A stretch of 64,000 bases of DNA from positions 1 to 64,000 of the forward strand of contig NZ_BMMZ01000003.1 of the NCBI RefSeq assembly GCF_014646195.1, given 5' to 3'. Made by a program: the position numbers and the translations under genes. This document shows positions 27,063 through 36,420 of the stretch, piece after piece. This DNA is from Microlunatus endophyticus. GTDB taxonomy: Bacteria > Actinomycetota > Actinomycetes > Propionibacteriales > Propionibacteriaceae. Position 1 is the first letter of the stretch; every line of letters starts with the position of its first letter. Under the pieces are notes generated by a model. The model saw only the letters and a program-made list of their open reading frames with translations. It was not told where the DNA came from and made no database searches.

Positions 27063-29195
27063 TCACCCGCTGATCAGTCGGTGCTGATCGGTGTAGTGAC
27101 ACGCCGCGGACGTACCGCCCGCATCGTGCAGCTGTGGATCCTCTGCATGACACCTTTTCTGCTGCTCCTCCCCGAGCTGCAGATAGAGCGGGCATCGACC
27201 CGCAAACCGACACCCGACGAAGTCCTCGACCGGGCTCGGGAGATCACCTTCCAACAGAATCCGTCGCCGATTCCGCTCGACCTCGGGGTCGGGAATCGGG
27301 ACGGCTGACATCAACGCCTTGGTGTACGGATGCTTGGGCTCGGCGAAGATCTTCGCCGCCTCGCCGTATTCGACGATCCTGCCCAGATACATCACCGCCA
27401 GCTTGTCAGCAACCTGACGCACCACCGCAAGATCGTGGGCGACGAACAGGTAGGACAAACTGAGGCGTTCTCGCAGATCCTCGAGCAGGTTGATGACGCC
27501 GGCCTGGATCGAAACGTCCAGTGCCGACACCGGCTCGTCAAGGACCAGGATCTTCGGATCGGTGGTCAACGCCCGCGCGATCTCGATGCGCTGCCGCTGG
27601 CCGCCGGAGAATTCGTGCGGGTACCGCGATGCCGTGGCCGGGTCGAGGCCGACCAGCTCGAGCATCTCGGCGACCTTGTGGGACTGCTGCCGCTCCGGCA
27701 CGTTGTGCACCCGCATCGGCTCCGCGACGATGTCGCGGACCGTGAACCGCGGATCGATGGCCGCCATCGGATCCTGGAAGACGACCTGGATCTCCTTGCG
27801 CAGCGCCAGGCGGTCCTTGTTGGACAACTCGGAGACATCGACTCCGTTGATCTCCACCGCCCCGGACTGGGGCTTGGCCAGCTCCAGGATCTCCATCACC
27901 GTGGTCGACTTACCGCAGCCGGACTCGCCCACCAGACCGAGCACCTCGCCCGGTGCCAGCTCGAAGCTGACCCCGTCGACTGCCTTGACCGTGCCGACCC
28001 GGCGACGGAAGACCGCACCCTTGGTCAGCGGGAAGTGCTTGACCAGATCGTGGACCTTGATCACCGGCTCCGCGCCACGGGACCGCTTGATCTCCTGGGC
28101 TTCAGGACGCGGGAAGATCTCCGACACCGGCAGCCGGCCACTGACGATCTCATCGGACCGGATGCAGGCTGCGGCCCGGTCGGCCGTGTCCGCTCCGGCG
28201 ACCGGCAGCAACTCCGGCTCGGCAGTCCGGCAGGCGTCGATCGCTGCCGGGCATCGGGGCTCGAACGGGCAACCCGGCGGGAGATTGGACAGCGACGGCG
28301 GATTGCCTTCCAGCGGGACCAGCCGCTGGTTCCCGGCGGTCTGCATGTTGGGCACCGAGCGCAGCAGGCCGGCGGTGTAGGGCATCGCCGGGTGGTAGAA
28401 GATGTCGTCCACGCCGCCGGTCTCGACGAGCTTGCCGGCATACATCACCGCGACCCGGTCGGCGTTGCCGGCGACCACACCGAGGTCGTGGGTGATCAAC
28501 ACCACGGCCGCACCGGTGATCTCCCGGGCCTTCTGCAGCACCTCGAGGATCTGGGCCTGGATGGTCACGTCGAGAGCGGTCGTCGGCTCGTCGGCGATGA
28601 TCAGGTTGGGATCGTTGGCGATCGCGATGGCGATCATCACGCGCTGCCGCATGCCGCCGGAGAATTCGTGCGGGAAGGACAGCAGCCGACGCTCCGGCGA
28701 CGGGATGCCGACGATCCGCAGCAGTTCGACGGCTCTGGCCTGGGCGGCCCGATCGGTCAGACCCCGATCGTGGAGTTTCAGTCCTTCGGTCAGCTGCCAG
28801 CCGATGTTGTAGACCGGGGTGAGCGCCGACAGCGGATCCTGGAAGATCATCGCGATCTCCCGGCCGCGCAGCGACGACATCGACGCGTCGCTCTTGCCGA
28901 CCAGCTCCTCGCCGCGGAATTTGATGCTCCCCCGGACCCGCGCCGACGACGGCAGCAGCCCGATCACGCCCATCGAGGAGACGGACTTGCCGGAACCGGA
29001 TTCGCCCACGATGCCGAGGAACTCGCCCTCGTGGACCTGGTAGCTGATACCGCGGACCGCGTGCACCACGCCACCCGGCTGGTGCGGGGCCGGGAAGTCG
29101 ACCGACAGATTGTCCACCTGCAGCAACGGCACCCCGGAGGTGTTGCGAGTGACGCGACGAGCGCCTTGTTCGGTTGTCGTATCGAGCTCAGTCAC
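27063..29195 (-). CDS. fused DppD-DppF-type ABC ATPase
   Basis: One 710-residue protein holds two complete peptide-importer ATPases. In the first half, Walker A GESGSGKS is at 64-71, the signature is FSGGMRQR and Walker B LIIADEP. In the second half, Walker A GESGCGKS is at about 422-429, with signature FSGGQRQR and Walker B ILVLDEP. Each half ends with the oligopeptide-transporter C-terminal cysteine motif (CPFEPRCPAAIDAC; CRFAGRCPLYLQLGEE). Normally these are two subunits; the fusion is common in actinobacteria. It lies in the cytoplasm bound to the two permeases. Its start overlaps the end of the permease gene at 29188 by 8 nt. Confidence 0.95.
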   Translation of the reverse strand: MTELDTTTEQGARRVTRNTSGVPLLQVDNLSVDFPAPHQPGGVVHAVRGISYQVHEGEFLGIVGESGSGKSVSSMGVIGLLPSSARVRGSIKFRGEELVGKSDASMSSLRGREIAMIFQDPLSALTPVYNIGWQLTEGLKLHDRGLTDRAAQARAVELLRIVGIPSPERRLLSFPHEFSGGMRQRVMIAIAIANDPNLIIADEPTTALDVTIQAQILEVLQKAREITGAAVVLITHDLGVVAGNADRVAVMYAGKLVETGGVDDIFYHPAMPYTAGLLRSVPNMQTAGNQRLVPLEGNPPSLSNLPPGCPFEPRCPAAIDACRTAEPELLPVAGADTADRAAACIRSDEIVSGRLPVSEIFPRPEAQEIKRSRGAEPVIKVHDLVKHFPLTKGAVFRRRVGTVKAVDGVSFELAPGEVLGLVGESGCGKSTTVMEILELAKPQSGAVEINGVDVSELSNKDRLALRKEIQVVFQDPMAAIDPRFTVRDIVAEPMRVHNVPERQQSHKVAEMLELVGLDPATASRYPHEFSGGQRQRIEIARALTTDPKILVLDEPVSALDVSIQAGVINLLEDLRERLSLSYLFVAHDLAVVRQVADKLAVMYLGRIVEYGEAAKIFAEPKHPYTKALMSAVPIPDPEVERNRRRILLEGDLPSPVEDFVGCRFAGRCPLYLQLGEEQQKRCHAEDPQLHDAGGTSAACHYTDQHRLISG

Positions 29196-30117
29196 GAGCT
29201 GCTCCTGACGTCGGATCCAGCGCGTCCCGCAGGGCCTCGCCGATCAGGCTGACGCCGAACAGCAGCACAACCAGAACGATGGCAGGGGACAGGAACATCC
29301 ACGGCTGCGTCGTTGCCGCCTGCGTGTTGTCGGCGAGCAGGGTGCCGATCGAGGTCCTCGGCGGCTGGATGCCGAAGCCGAAGTAGGACAATGCTGTCTC
29401 ACTCAGCACCGCGCCGACCACACCGAGGGTGGCATCGATGATCAACAGCGACGCCATGCTCGGGATGATGTGCCGGCGGATGATTTCGAAAGTGCCGATC
29501 CCCATGTAGCGAGCCGCGCGGACGAAATCGCGCTGTCGCAGCGAGCGCGCCTGGCCGCGGACGACCTGACCCATCACCATCCAGCCGAAGCCGGCGATGA
29601 AGAAGATCAGTCCCGGGATGATCAGATGGTTGAGCACCGGAGTGATCATGATCAGGATGAAGAAGCTCGGGATCACCAGCATCAGGTTGATGAACCAGCT
29701 GATCACCGCGTCGACCCGGCCACCGAGATAGCCCGCCAGCGATCCGACGATGGCTGCGATCAGGGTGGCCGCCGGTCCGGCGATCAGGCCGATGATCAAC
29801 GACGTGCGCAGACCGGCCATCACCAGGGCGTACATGTCGTTGCCGACCGCGTCGGTGCCCAGCCAGTGATCGGCCGAAGGCGGTGACCCGGTGTTGAAGA
29901 GGTCCTGGACGTTGGGCTTCCACGGGTAGAACAGCGGGCCGAAGATCGCCCACAGCGCCATCAGACCGACGATTCCGATGCCGATCCAGAAACGCGGCGA
30001 CTTGCGCATCCGCAGCCAGACCAGCATCCCCCGGCTGGCGTGACCGCCGCGCTCGGTGGTGGCCTGCTCGGGCCCGGTGAGGTCGATCCCGAGTTCGTCG
30101 ACTTGCTGGGTTGTCAT
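29188..30117 (-). CDS. ABC transporter permease, DppC/OppC type
   Basis: A 309-residue permease with six membrane helices. The N-terminal OppC_N segment (KSPRFWIGIGIVGLMALWAI) precedes HWLGTDAVGNDMYALVMAGLR, the DppC signature. The coupling loop that docks on the ATPase is VRAARYMGIGTFEIIRRHIIP (EAA motif). The ATG at 30117 follows the oppB-like gene by one base, and the 3' end overlaps the ATPase gene. It is the partner of the permease at 30119; together they form the membrane channel. The C-terminus GEALRDALDP is typical. Confidence 0.93.
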   Translation of the reverse strand: MTTQQVDELGIDLTGPEQATTERGGHASRGMLVWLRMRKSPRFWIGIGIVGLMALWAIFGPLFYPWKPNVQDLFNTGSPPSADHWLGTDAVGNDMYALVMAGLRTSLIIGLIAGPAATLIAAIVGSLAGYLGGRVDAVISWFINLMLVIPSFFILIMITPVLNHLIIPGLIFFIAGFGWMVMGQVVRGQARSLRQRDFVRAARYMGIGTFEIIRRHIIPSMASLLIIDATLGVVGAVLSETALSYFGFGIQPPRTSIGTLLADNTQAATTQPWMFLSPAIVLVVLLFGVSLIGEALRDALDPTSGAARD

Positions 30118-30118
30118 C

Positions 30119-31099
30119 TCACACCCTCACTCTCGGATCGAGGGCTGCGTACAGGACTTCCGACAACGTTGAGGCGATCAGGATCAGGACGGCGACATAG
30201 CAGATGGAGCCGGAGACGCCGTTGATGTCGTGGTTGGTGATCGAGGTCAGCGCCAGCTCCCCCATGCCGTGCCAGCTGAAGACCGTCTCCAGGAAGGTGG
30301 ATCCGGTGACCAGCAGGCCGAAGTTGTAGGCGAAGAAGGTGGACATCGGGATCAGCGCGACCCGGACGCCGTGACGGATCATCGCCGATCCGCGGCGCCG
30401 GCCCTTGGACCGGGCCGTACGGATGAAATCGCTGGCCAGCACGTCGAGCATCACGCTGCGCTGGTAGCGCGAATAGCTGGCGGCACCGGTCATGATCAAC
30501 GCGATGCTGGGCAGCACCAGATGGCTGACCCGGTCGGCGAGGATTCGTCCGGTCCCGCTCAAGCCCGGGGTGTATTGACCGGTGAAACTGATCACCTGGT
30601 GTCCGACCGCCGCATTGAAGCGGGTCGCAGTGATCATCAACAGAACGCCGAGGACGAACGCCGGCGTCGCCAGCACCAGGAATGACAGTGCGGTGACGAT
30701 CTGGTCGCTGGCGCGGTATTGCCGCACCGCTCCCCAGACGCCGAGGACGACGCCCAGAAATGCGCCCAGAATTGTCCCGACAATGAGTAGTTGGAGGCTG
30801 ATTCCAGAGCGAACGATGATCGAATGCAGCACCGGCTGATTGTTGTACATCATGCCGAAGTCGCCGTGGAAAATGATATTGCCGAACCACGTCAGCGCCC
30901 GCTGGATAACGGGGACGGACGGATCCTGGCCGAGGCCGGCGAGGATGTTGTGGATCGAGTTCTGATTGAGCGGTGGGTTACGACCCAGATACCGCGCCTC
31001 AGGATTCAGCGTGTAGCTGGCGAGGATGTACGCCAGTAACGTCGCGATGATCGTGAGAATGAGGTAGTTGATGATCCGTCGGACCAGATAGGCGAGCAC
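30119..31099 (-). CDS. ABC transporter permease, DppB/OppB type
   Basis: A 326-residue six-helix permease. The N-terminus MLAYLVRRIINYLILTIIAT and the coupling loop with DVLASDFIRTARSKGRRRG (EAA motif) are characteristic of DppB/OppB. The C-terminus ends in LDPRVRV. It is the first gene of the five-gene importer operon. The 207 bp upstream (31100-31306) should hold the promoter; I see no clear operator or riboswitch there. No peptidase or regulator is linked, so the substrate cannot be inferred from context. Confidence 0.93.
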   Translation of the reverse strand: MLAYLVRRIINYLILTIIATLLAYILASYTLNPEARYLGRNPPLNQNSIHNILAGLGQDPSVPVIQRALTWFGNIIFHGDFGMMYNNQPVLHSIIVRSGISLQLLIVGTILGAFLGVVLGVWGAVRQYRASDQIVTALSFLVLATPAFVLGVLLMITATRFNAAVGHQVISFTGQYTPGLSGTGRILADRVSHLVLPSIALIMTGAASYSRYQRSVMLDVLASDFIRTARSKGRRRGSAMIRHGVRVALIPMSTFFAYNFGLLVTGSTFLETVFSWHGMGELALTSITNHDINGVSGSICYVAVLILIASTLSEVLYAALDPRVRV

Positions 31100-31306
31100 G
31101 CTGGTACGTCAGCCTCTCGATCTGTCGCCCGCTGGCGAGCACGACTTAACCACCCTGCGATCCATTGGCGTACTTACCCTTTCGATCCCGACGCCGAGTG
31201 CCGTTTCCGAGGCGGCCCCGACCGTACAGATGGACGGCACAGTTGACCCCTCTGCCGCCCACAATGCGGGGAATCTTATCCCGCGATCCGCGCGGTCGGC
31301 GTCATG

Positions 31307-31936
31307 TTACCCAACTGCAACACGGACGACGATCAGCGTAACCACAACTGCACCCGGTAGCCAGTTCCAGGTCACTTCCGCAACAGCATCCTCAGCGGAT
31401 CTATGTGTCCGGCGCCATTCGCGCTCTCGGTGTTCGATCGCCAGTTCTGTGACGGATCTGAGGTCGGCAGTTGCAGTAGGAGTCTGTCCGGGAATGGCGC
31501 CGAAGCGATTGCGTCCCATGACCGAGGAGAGCGCCGGCCGCTGTTTGCGGACCCCAGGCGCGCCCCAGCTCGTCACTTTGCGGATCCGGTCCCCGTCCGC
31601 CCGGACGTCCAACTGCAGGACGCCTCCGACTCGCCAGTCGACGAGGCTGGCGAAGGGGATCTCGTAGCTGCGCAGCAGGTTGATCACCCGCAGCCCGTCG
31701 TCGGAGACGATCACCCGCGGCCGGAAGAAGACCATCCAGGCGGCCACCGCAGCGGCCGCAACCAGGATCACGTCGTGGAAGATGTAGGTCGCCGAGCCCC
31801 GCCAGATGCCGTCGACCAGGGCCACCAGGCAGAACAGCCAGACGGCGATCGCGACGGCGACATTGCCACCGCTGCGTACGGTGACCTGTCCTCCCATACG
31901 GAGCAATCTAGCCGCCGTACGTGCCGAACCACTCAT
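31307..31936 (-). CDS. PH-like domain membrane protein (CFP-6-like)
   Basis: A membrane protein of about 209 residues. Two helices (VAVAIAVWLFCLVALVDGIW and the following VILVAAAAVAAWMVFF) precede a bacterial PH-like domain (RVIVSDDGLRVINLLRSYEI, PFASLVDWRV), the layout of the mycobacterial low-molecular-weight antigen CFP-6 group. A third hydrophobic stretch ends the protein (WLPGAVVVTLIVVRVAV). The start is uncertain: ATG at 31936 is used here, but ATG at 31897 lies 7 nt after TAGATT, an arrangement that would suit a leaderless mRNA, and a TTG at 31987 is also in frame. The function is unknown. Confidence 0.7.
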   Translation of the reverse strand: MSGSARTAARLLRMGGQVTVRSGGNVAVAIAVWLFCLVALVDGIWRGSATYIFHDVILVAAAAVAAWMVFFRPRVIVSDDGLRVINLLRSYEIPFASLVDWRVGGVLQLDVRADGDRIRKVTSWGAPGVRKQRPALSSVMGRNRFGAIPGQTPTATADLRSVTELAIEHREREWRRTHRSAEDAVAEVTWNWLPGAVVVTLIVVRVAVG

Positions 31937-32018
31937 CGGCGCGGCCGCGACCCTTTGCGGTCCGGTCAACGGCTCAGGCTGTGACAAGATGGGGCGGCAC
32001 CGGAATCTCCCCGGCCCT

Positions 32019-32091
32019 GCCCTCGTAGCTCAGGGGATAGAGCAACCGCCTCCTAAGCGGTAGGTCGTGCGTTCGAATCGCACCGAGGGCG
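32019..32091 (+). tRNA. tRNA-Arg (anticodon CCT)
   Basis: A complete 73-nt cloverleaf. The acceptor arms are GCCCTCG (32019-32025) and CGAGGGC (32084-32090), with discriminator G. The D arm is GCTC/GAGC, and the anticodon stem ACCGC/GCGGT encloses CTCCTAA, putting CCT at 32052-32054. The T arm has TTCGAATC. CCA is not encoded. It reads the rare AGG codon. A terminator follows at 32107. Confidence 0.97.
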
Positions 32092-32106
32092 CTCGGCGAC
32101 GACGCG

Positions 32107-32135
32107 AAAGGGACCGGCCGCTGGCCGGTCCCTTT
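32107..32135. terminator. hairpin terminator after tRNA-Arg, probably bidirectional
   Basis: AAAGGGACCGGCC (32107-32119) pairs with GGCCGGTCCCTTT (32123-32135) and is followed by TTCTCG. It ends the tRNA transcript and, read leftward with its AAAG/CTTT edges, also suits the convergent thioredoxin gene ending at 32168. Confidence 0.88.
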
Positions 32136-32167
32136 TCTCGTGGTGCTATCCGTGGAGCTCCGCGAGC

Positions 32168-32551
32168 TCAGCTGGCCGCGCTCTCGTCCTCGGCCTTCAT
32201 GGCGGCGACCTGGGCGTGCACCTCTTCCATGTCGAGACCCTTGACCGCGGTCACGACCTCTTCCAGCGACTTGGCGGGCAGCGCACCGGCCTGGTTGAAG
32301 ACCAGCACCCCCTCGCGGAACGCCATCAGCGTCGGGATCCCCTGGATGCCCAGCGCACCCGCCAACTGCTGGTTGGCGTCGGTGTCGAGCTTCGCGTGCA
32401 CGACGTCGCCGTGTTCCTCCGACGACTTGTCGAAGACCGGCGCGAACATCTTGCACGGACCGCACCAATCGGCCCAGAAGTCGACCAGCACGATGTCGTT
32501 GTCGGCGATCGTCTTCTCGAATGTCTCGGCGGTGATTTCGACCGTTGCCAT
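32168..32551 (-). CDS. trxA: thioredoxin
   Basis: A 127-residue cytoplasmic thioredoxin. The redox motif WCGPC is at 29-33 in VLVDFWADWCGPCKMF, and the cis-proline loop GIPTLMAF follows. The tail of about 20 residues (EEVHAQVAAMKAEDESAAS) is longer than in classical thioredoxin. The ATG at 32551 starts MATVEITAETF. It is a single gene, not next to trxB, so it is one of several thioredoxins expected in the genome; the symbol is by family only. Confidence 0.9.
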   Translation of the reverse strand: MATVEITAETFEKTIADNDIVLVDFWADWCGPCKMFAPVFDKSSEEHGDVVHAKLDTDANQQLAGALGIQGIPTLMAFREGVLVFNQAGALPAKSLEEVVTAVKGLDMEEVHAQVAAMKAEDESAAS

Positions 32552-32648
32552 CTGTGCTCCTCGTATGCTGTCTCGGCTGTTCGGTGTCGCTGGCGTAACG
32601 CCTGCCGGGGTGATGCCTATTCCACTACCCTGCCCATGGCCCGGATCC

Positions 32649-33470
32649 CTACTTGATCGCGACCACCCGGCGCATCGGGATCGCCAATTCGACCGGGCCG
32701 TGCTTGGCGATCCGGTCCTCCAGGTGTTCGATCGCCGACTCGACCCGGGACCATCGGGTCTCCGGCAGGTAGAGCGCCTTCATCACGGTTTCGGCATCGG
32801 CCCGGGAGGTGACCCAGAAGCCGTACCGCTCGCGGCCGTCCTCGACCCGCCGCAACCCCGCCTCGCTGAGGCTGCGTTTGAAGCCGGCGAGCTCGACCGC
32901 ACCGGGGAACTGCGGCCTGGTCCGCAGCCGGGCCGTCAGCCGGCCGAGCACCCGCAAGTCACGGGGAGCGATACCGCGCAGGGCCGGGGCGATCGCGGCC
33001 AGAACGCCGCCCGGTTTGAGCACCCGAGCGACCTCGGACAGCACCTGGGACAGTTCCGGAGTCACCACCAGCCCGAGCGAGGCGGTCACCGCGTCGACCG
33101 AGCTGTCGGCGAACGGCAGCCGACGGATGTCGCCGCGCACCCAGGGTCCTGGACCGCGCTGGGAGGCCAGGTCGAGCTCGGCCTCGGAGAGATCGATGCC
33201 GATCACCATCCGGTCGGCACTGGCCAGCTCCCGGGAGACCGCACCTGAGCCACAGGCCAGGTCGAGCACCGTCCGCACCCGGGGCGGGATCGCCCGCGCG
33301 AGCCAGCGGTAGGGCGTGGTGTCCCCGGCCGCGGCCTGGGACAGCACCGCCTCGACCGCACCAGGTCGCTGGTTGTGGAATTCGGCCAGGTAGTCCGCCC
33401 ACCCGGCACCGCTCTCATCGGGCACCTGGTCGGGTGGGACGGTCCCGTTGTTGTCGTTGGTCACCGGCAC
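32649..33470 (-). CDS. class I SAM-dependent methyltransferase
   Basis: A 273-residue methyltransferase. The SAM-binding motif I is VLDLACGSGAVSRELA, with DLSEAELDLA as the acidic loop and VDAVTASLGLVV as motif IV, the Methyltransf_11 pattern. The GTG at 33470 is taken as the start; it has no strong ribosome binding site and a GTG two codons later is equally possible. It lies 9 bp after ideR on the same strand, so the two are probably co-transcribed. The substrate is unknown. Confidence 0.82.
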   Translation of the reverse strand: MPVTNDNNGTVPPDQVPDESGAGWADYLAEFHNQRPGAVEAVLSQAAAGDTTPYRWLARAIPPRVRTVLDLACGSGAVSRELASADRMVIGIDLSEAELDLASQRGPGPWVRGDIRRLPFADSSVDAVTASLGLVVTPELSQVLSEVARVLKPGGVLAAIAPALRGIAPRDLRVLGRLTARLRTRPQFPGAVELAGFKRSLSEAGLRRVEDGRERYGFWVTSRADAETVMKALYLPETRWSRVESAIEHLEDRIAKHGPVELAIPMRRVVAIK

Positions 33471-33479
33471 CGCGATCGG

Positions 33480-34184
33480 TCAGACCTTGCTGACGAACAG
33501 ATGCACCGCCGCCGTACGGTCCAGGTCGCAGCCGGTGCCGTTGTCCAGGTCGAGGCGTATTGCCGAGGTGCCCGGTCCACCCGATCCGGCCTGGATCTCG
33601 GTGCCCGGCACCACTCCCGCGTTGCGCAGGTCCGCCATCAGTTCGACATCCTTCTGCAGTTCCTCGCCGATCCGGAGGAGCTTCACCCGTACGCTACCGG
33701 TCGCGGCATCGACGACGTCGACCAGTGGCTCGTTCCCGGTCCGGAATCCGTCGATCTCGCGAGTCACTCCGAGCTCGCCCAGACCGGGGATCGGGTTGCC
33801 GTAGGGCGAGTCGACGGGGGCCTTGAGGAGAGTGACCAGGTGCTCCTCGACCTCCTCGGAGATCACGTGCTCCCAGCGGCAGGCCTCGTCGTGGACCAGT
33901 TCCCATTCCAGGCCGATCACGTCGGTCAGCAACCGCTCGGCCAGCCGGTGCTTGCGCATCACCCGGGTCGCGCGCTGGCGCCCGAGATCGCTCAACTCCA
34001 GATGCCGGTCACCCTCGACGTGCAACAGACCGTCGCGCTCCATCCGGGCAACTGTCTGGGAGACGGTCGGGCCGCTGTGATGCAGCCGCTCGGCGATCCG
34101 AGCCCGGAGCGGGACGATGCCCTCCTCCTCGAGCTCGTAGATCGTCTTCAGATACATCTCGGTGGTGTCGATCAGATCCCGCAC
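33480..34184 (-). CDS. ideR: iron-dependent repressor IdeR/DtxR
   Basis: A 234-residue metal-sensing repressor. The winged helix (residues 1-73; [20 protein letters not shown]) is followed by the dimerisation domain and a C-terminal SH3-like FeoA domain (about 150-234). Every metal ligand of DtxR/IdeR is in its exact place: M10, H79, E83, H98, C102, E105 and H106. The length also matches IdeR (230). The GTG at 34184 has AGGGAGA upstream. It would control iron uptake and storage genes elsewhere; I found no complete IdeR box inside the window. Confidence 0.95.
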   Translation of the reverse strand: MRDLIDTTEMYLKTIYELEEEGIVPLRARIAERLHHSGPTVSQTVARMERDGLLHVEGDRHLELSDLGRQRATRVMRKHRLAERLLTDVIGLEWELVHDEACRWEHVISEEVEEHLVTLLKAPVDSPYGNPIPGLGELGVTREIDGFRTGNEPLVDVVDAATGSVRVKLLRIGEELQKDVELMADLRNAGVVPGTEIQAGSGGPGTSAIRLDLDNGTGCDLDRTAAVHLFVSKV

Positions 34185-34264
34185 GTCGTCTCCCTACCTC
34201 CGTCACCCTCACACGCCCCGCCTCGGGCCACCCAGCAGGACCCACAATCTGGAACGATGCAAGA

Positions 34265-35125
34265 TTAGTCGATCGGGCGACCGGCTAGCACCCCCAGCAG
34301 CCGCGCCACCTCCGCAGCGACGGCATCCCGCGCGGGACCGAGGTATTTGCGGCTGTCGGCCAGCTTCGGATCACCGGTCAACAGGTCGCGTACGACTCCG
34401 GTGAAGACCACGTTGAGGTGGGTGGCGATGTTGACCTTGGTCATTCCCGCCGCGACGGCCCGGACGATCTCGTCGTCGGGCACCCCGGACGACCCGTGCA
34501 GCACCAGCGGTACTCCGACGGCATCCCGCAGTGCGGTGATCAGCTCCAGGTCCAGACGGGCCGTCCGAGTGGTCATCGCGTGCGACGATCCGACCGCGAC
34601 CGCCAGCGCGTCCACACTGGTCGCCGCGACGAACCGGGCCGCGTCGGCCGGGTCGGTCCGGGCGCCGGGCGCGTGCACACCGTCCTTGCCGCCGACCTCG
34701 CCCAACTCGGCCTCGACGTCCAGCCCGGCGGCATGCCCGCGGGCCACCACGGCCGCCGTGGCCGCGACGTTGGCGTCGTAATCCAGCCCGGAGGCGTCAT
34801 ACATCACCGAGCCGAACCCCATTTCGCCGAAGCGCAGGCCGATCGCCTGGTCGACCAGCTCGTCGTCAGTGGCGTGGTCGAGATGGACGACGACGGGGAC
34901 GCTGGCGCTGCGCGCGATCGACAGCGTGGCCAGCGCGATCGGTTCCAGTCCGTGGTGGTACTTGACCGCGTTCTCCGAGATCTGCAGCACCACCGGTATC
35001 CCGGCCCGTTCGGCGCCCGCGACGTGGGCCTCGGCGTGCTCGATACTGAAGACGTTGAAGGCTCCCACGCCACGATGGTCCGCCACCGCAGGGCCGAGCA
35101 GATCGGTCAGCCTGGCCAGGGTCAT
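34265..35125 (-). CDS. class II ketose-bisphosphate aldolase (GatY/KbaY/FbaA-like)
   Basis: A 286-residue zinc aldolase. HLDHATDDELV carries zinc ligands, AELGEVGGKDG the middle motif and VLHGSSGVPDDEI the late histidine and phosphate loop. The length and motifs fit tagatose- or fructose-1,6-bisphosphate aldolases that split a ketose bisphosphate into glyceraldehyde 3-phosphate and dihydroxyacetone phosphate. Being last in an operon with NagA, a ROK kinase and an AgaS-like SIS protein, the tagatose-type role (GatY/KbaY) is more likely than glycolysis. Its ATG overlaps the nagA stop by 4 nt. Confidence 0.88.
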   Translation of the reverse strand: MTLARLTDLLGPAVADHRGVGAFNVFSIEHAEAHVAGAERAGIPVVLQISENAVKYHHGLEPIALATLSIARSASVPVVVHLDHATDDELVDQAIGLRFGEMGFGSVMYDASGLDYDANVAATAAVVARGHAAGLDVEAELGEVGGKDGVHAPGARTDPADAARFVAATSVDALAVAVGSSHAMTTRTARLDLELITALRDAVGVPLVLHGSSGVPDDEIVRAVAAGMTKVNIATHLNVVFTGVVRDLLTGDPKLADSRKYLGPARDAVAAEVARLLGVLAGRPID

Positions 35126-36393
35126 GCGTCCTCCCGATCCTGCCCGGTCTGATCCTGCCCGGTCTGATCTTGGTGGCCGGTCTGATCCTGGTGGCCGGTC
35201 TGATCTTGGTGGCCGGTCTGATCTTGGTGGCCGGTCTGCCAGGTGCCGGCGTACATCAGTCGTTGCAGGTTGCCCCGGTCGTCGACAACCGCCAGATCGG
35301 CCCGCCGTCCGGCCGCGATGGCGCCGACGTCGGTCAACCCGTGGCGCAGCGCGGGCGTACCGGCTGCCATCTGTGCGACCTCCGGCACCGACAGGCCGAC
35401 CTGCTGGACGCAGAAGGCGAAGGCTCCGGCGGTCGTCAGCGTCGACCCGGCGATCGAGCCCTGACTGCCGTCCTCGGTCCGCAACCGGGCGACCCCGTCG
35501 GCAACCACCACCTCGAGCCCACCGAGGTTGTAGTCCCCCTCGGCGACCCCGGTCGCGATCATCGCGTCGGTGATCAGCCCGACCCGGTCCGGGCCGGCAG
35601 CATCGACCGCCATCCTGATCACTTCCGGGTGCAGGTGGACGCCGTCGCAGACCAGCTCGACAAGCACCCGGTCGTCGGTGAGCAGCACCGGCACCGGGCC
35701 GGGCTCGCGATGGTGGATCGGCGGCATGCCGTTGAAGAGGTGCGTGGCGACGCTGGCACCGGCGTCCAGCGCGGCGCGGGTGACTCTGTCGTCGCCCTCG
35801 GTGTGCCCGACGGCCACCGCGACCCCGGCGGCGGCGAAGCGGGCGATCGCATCCAGCGCACCGGGCAGCTCGGGCGCGATGGTGATCATGGACAGCCTGC
35901 CGTCGGCAGCGGCCAGCAGCGCTTCGACACTCTCCGGATCGGGATCGCGGAGCAGCTCCGGGGTGTGGGCGCCGCGTTTCCCGTACGAGAGAAAGGGTCC
36001 TTCGATGTGGATCCCGGCCAGCTCCCCGGTGTCGACGAGCGGTGCGAGGGCCCGGAGTTGATCTTGCAGAGTCTCGATCGGAGCGGTAACCAGGCTGGCG
36101 AACAGACTGGTCGTGCCGTGCCGACGGGCGAAGTCGATCACAGCCCGGGCGTCGTCGACCGACGTGGTCGCAAGATCGAATCCGCCACCGCCATGGGTGT
36201 GGGTGTCCACGAACCCCGGCACCACCCAGCCGTCGATCACCTCGATCGGGGTGCTCTCACCCAACGCGAACTGGTCTTCCGGATCGAAGGACCGGACGGC
36301 GGTGATCCGGTCCTGATCGATGATCACGATGGCGTCGGTGAGCAGGCCGTCGGCGGTGACGAGATGGCTGCATCGCAACCGGTGGGTCGTCAT
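35122..36393 (-). CDS. nagA: N-acetyl-hexosamine-6-phosphate deacetylase
   Basis: A 423-residue amidohydrolase-superfamily deacetylase. The metal-binding H65 and H67 lie in DTHTHGGGGFD, the active-site glutamate in GIHIEGPF, further histidines in VGHTEGDD and THLFNGMPPIHHR, and the catalytic aspartate in LITDAM. It removes acetate from GlcNAc-6-P or GalNAc-6-P. The last 35 residues are odd: four TGHQDQ units and two TGQDQ units, encoded by an 18-bp tandem repeat, with no counterpart in normal NagA of about 385 residues. The start at 36393 (MTTHRLRCSH) follows a CCTCCC-complement ribosome binding site. It is translationally coupled to the aldolase. Confidence 0.93.
   Translation of the reverse strand: MTTHRLRCSHLVTADGLLTDAIVIIDQDRITAVRSFDPEDQFALGESTPIEVIDGWVVPGFVDTHTHGGGGFDLATTSVDDARAVIDFARRHGTTSLFASLVTAPIETLQDQLRALAPLVDTGELAGIHIEGPFLSYGKRGAHTPELLRDPDPESVEALLAAADGRLSMITIAPELPGALDAIARFAAAGVAVAVGHTEGDDRVTRAALDAGASVATHLFNGMPPIHHREPGPVPVLLTDDRVLVELVCDGVHLHPEVIRMAVDAAGPDRVGLITDAMIATGVAEGDYNLGGLEVVVADGVARLRTEDGSQGSIAGSTLTTAGAFAFCVQQVGLSVPEVAQMAAGTPALRHGLTDVGAIAAGRRADLAVVDDRGNLQRLMYAGTWQTGHQDQTGHQDQTGHQDQTGHQDQTGQDQTGQDREDA
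35137..35238. repeat. 18-bp tandem repeat encoding the NagA tail
   Basis: Four near-perfect units of GGCCGGTCTGATC(T/C)TGGT run through about 35164-35238, with two shorter 15-bp relatives (TGCCCGGTCTGATCC) before them. Both unit lengths are multiples of three, so changes in copy number lengthen or shorten the tail without breaking the frame. Confidence 0.92.
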
Positions 36394-36420
36394 GGCACCT
36401 CCCTGTTGATCATGGCGTGA

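Noticed and set aside
31897-31936. Leaderless start at 31897 for the PH-like gene
   Set aside because: TAGATT is well placed for it, but no convincing -35 box is present, so it was kept only as an alternative.
35137-35238. The regularly spaced repeat as a CRISPR array
   Set aside because: Units are contiguous, without unique spacers, and lie inside nagA.
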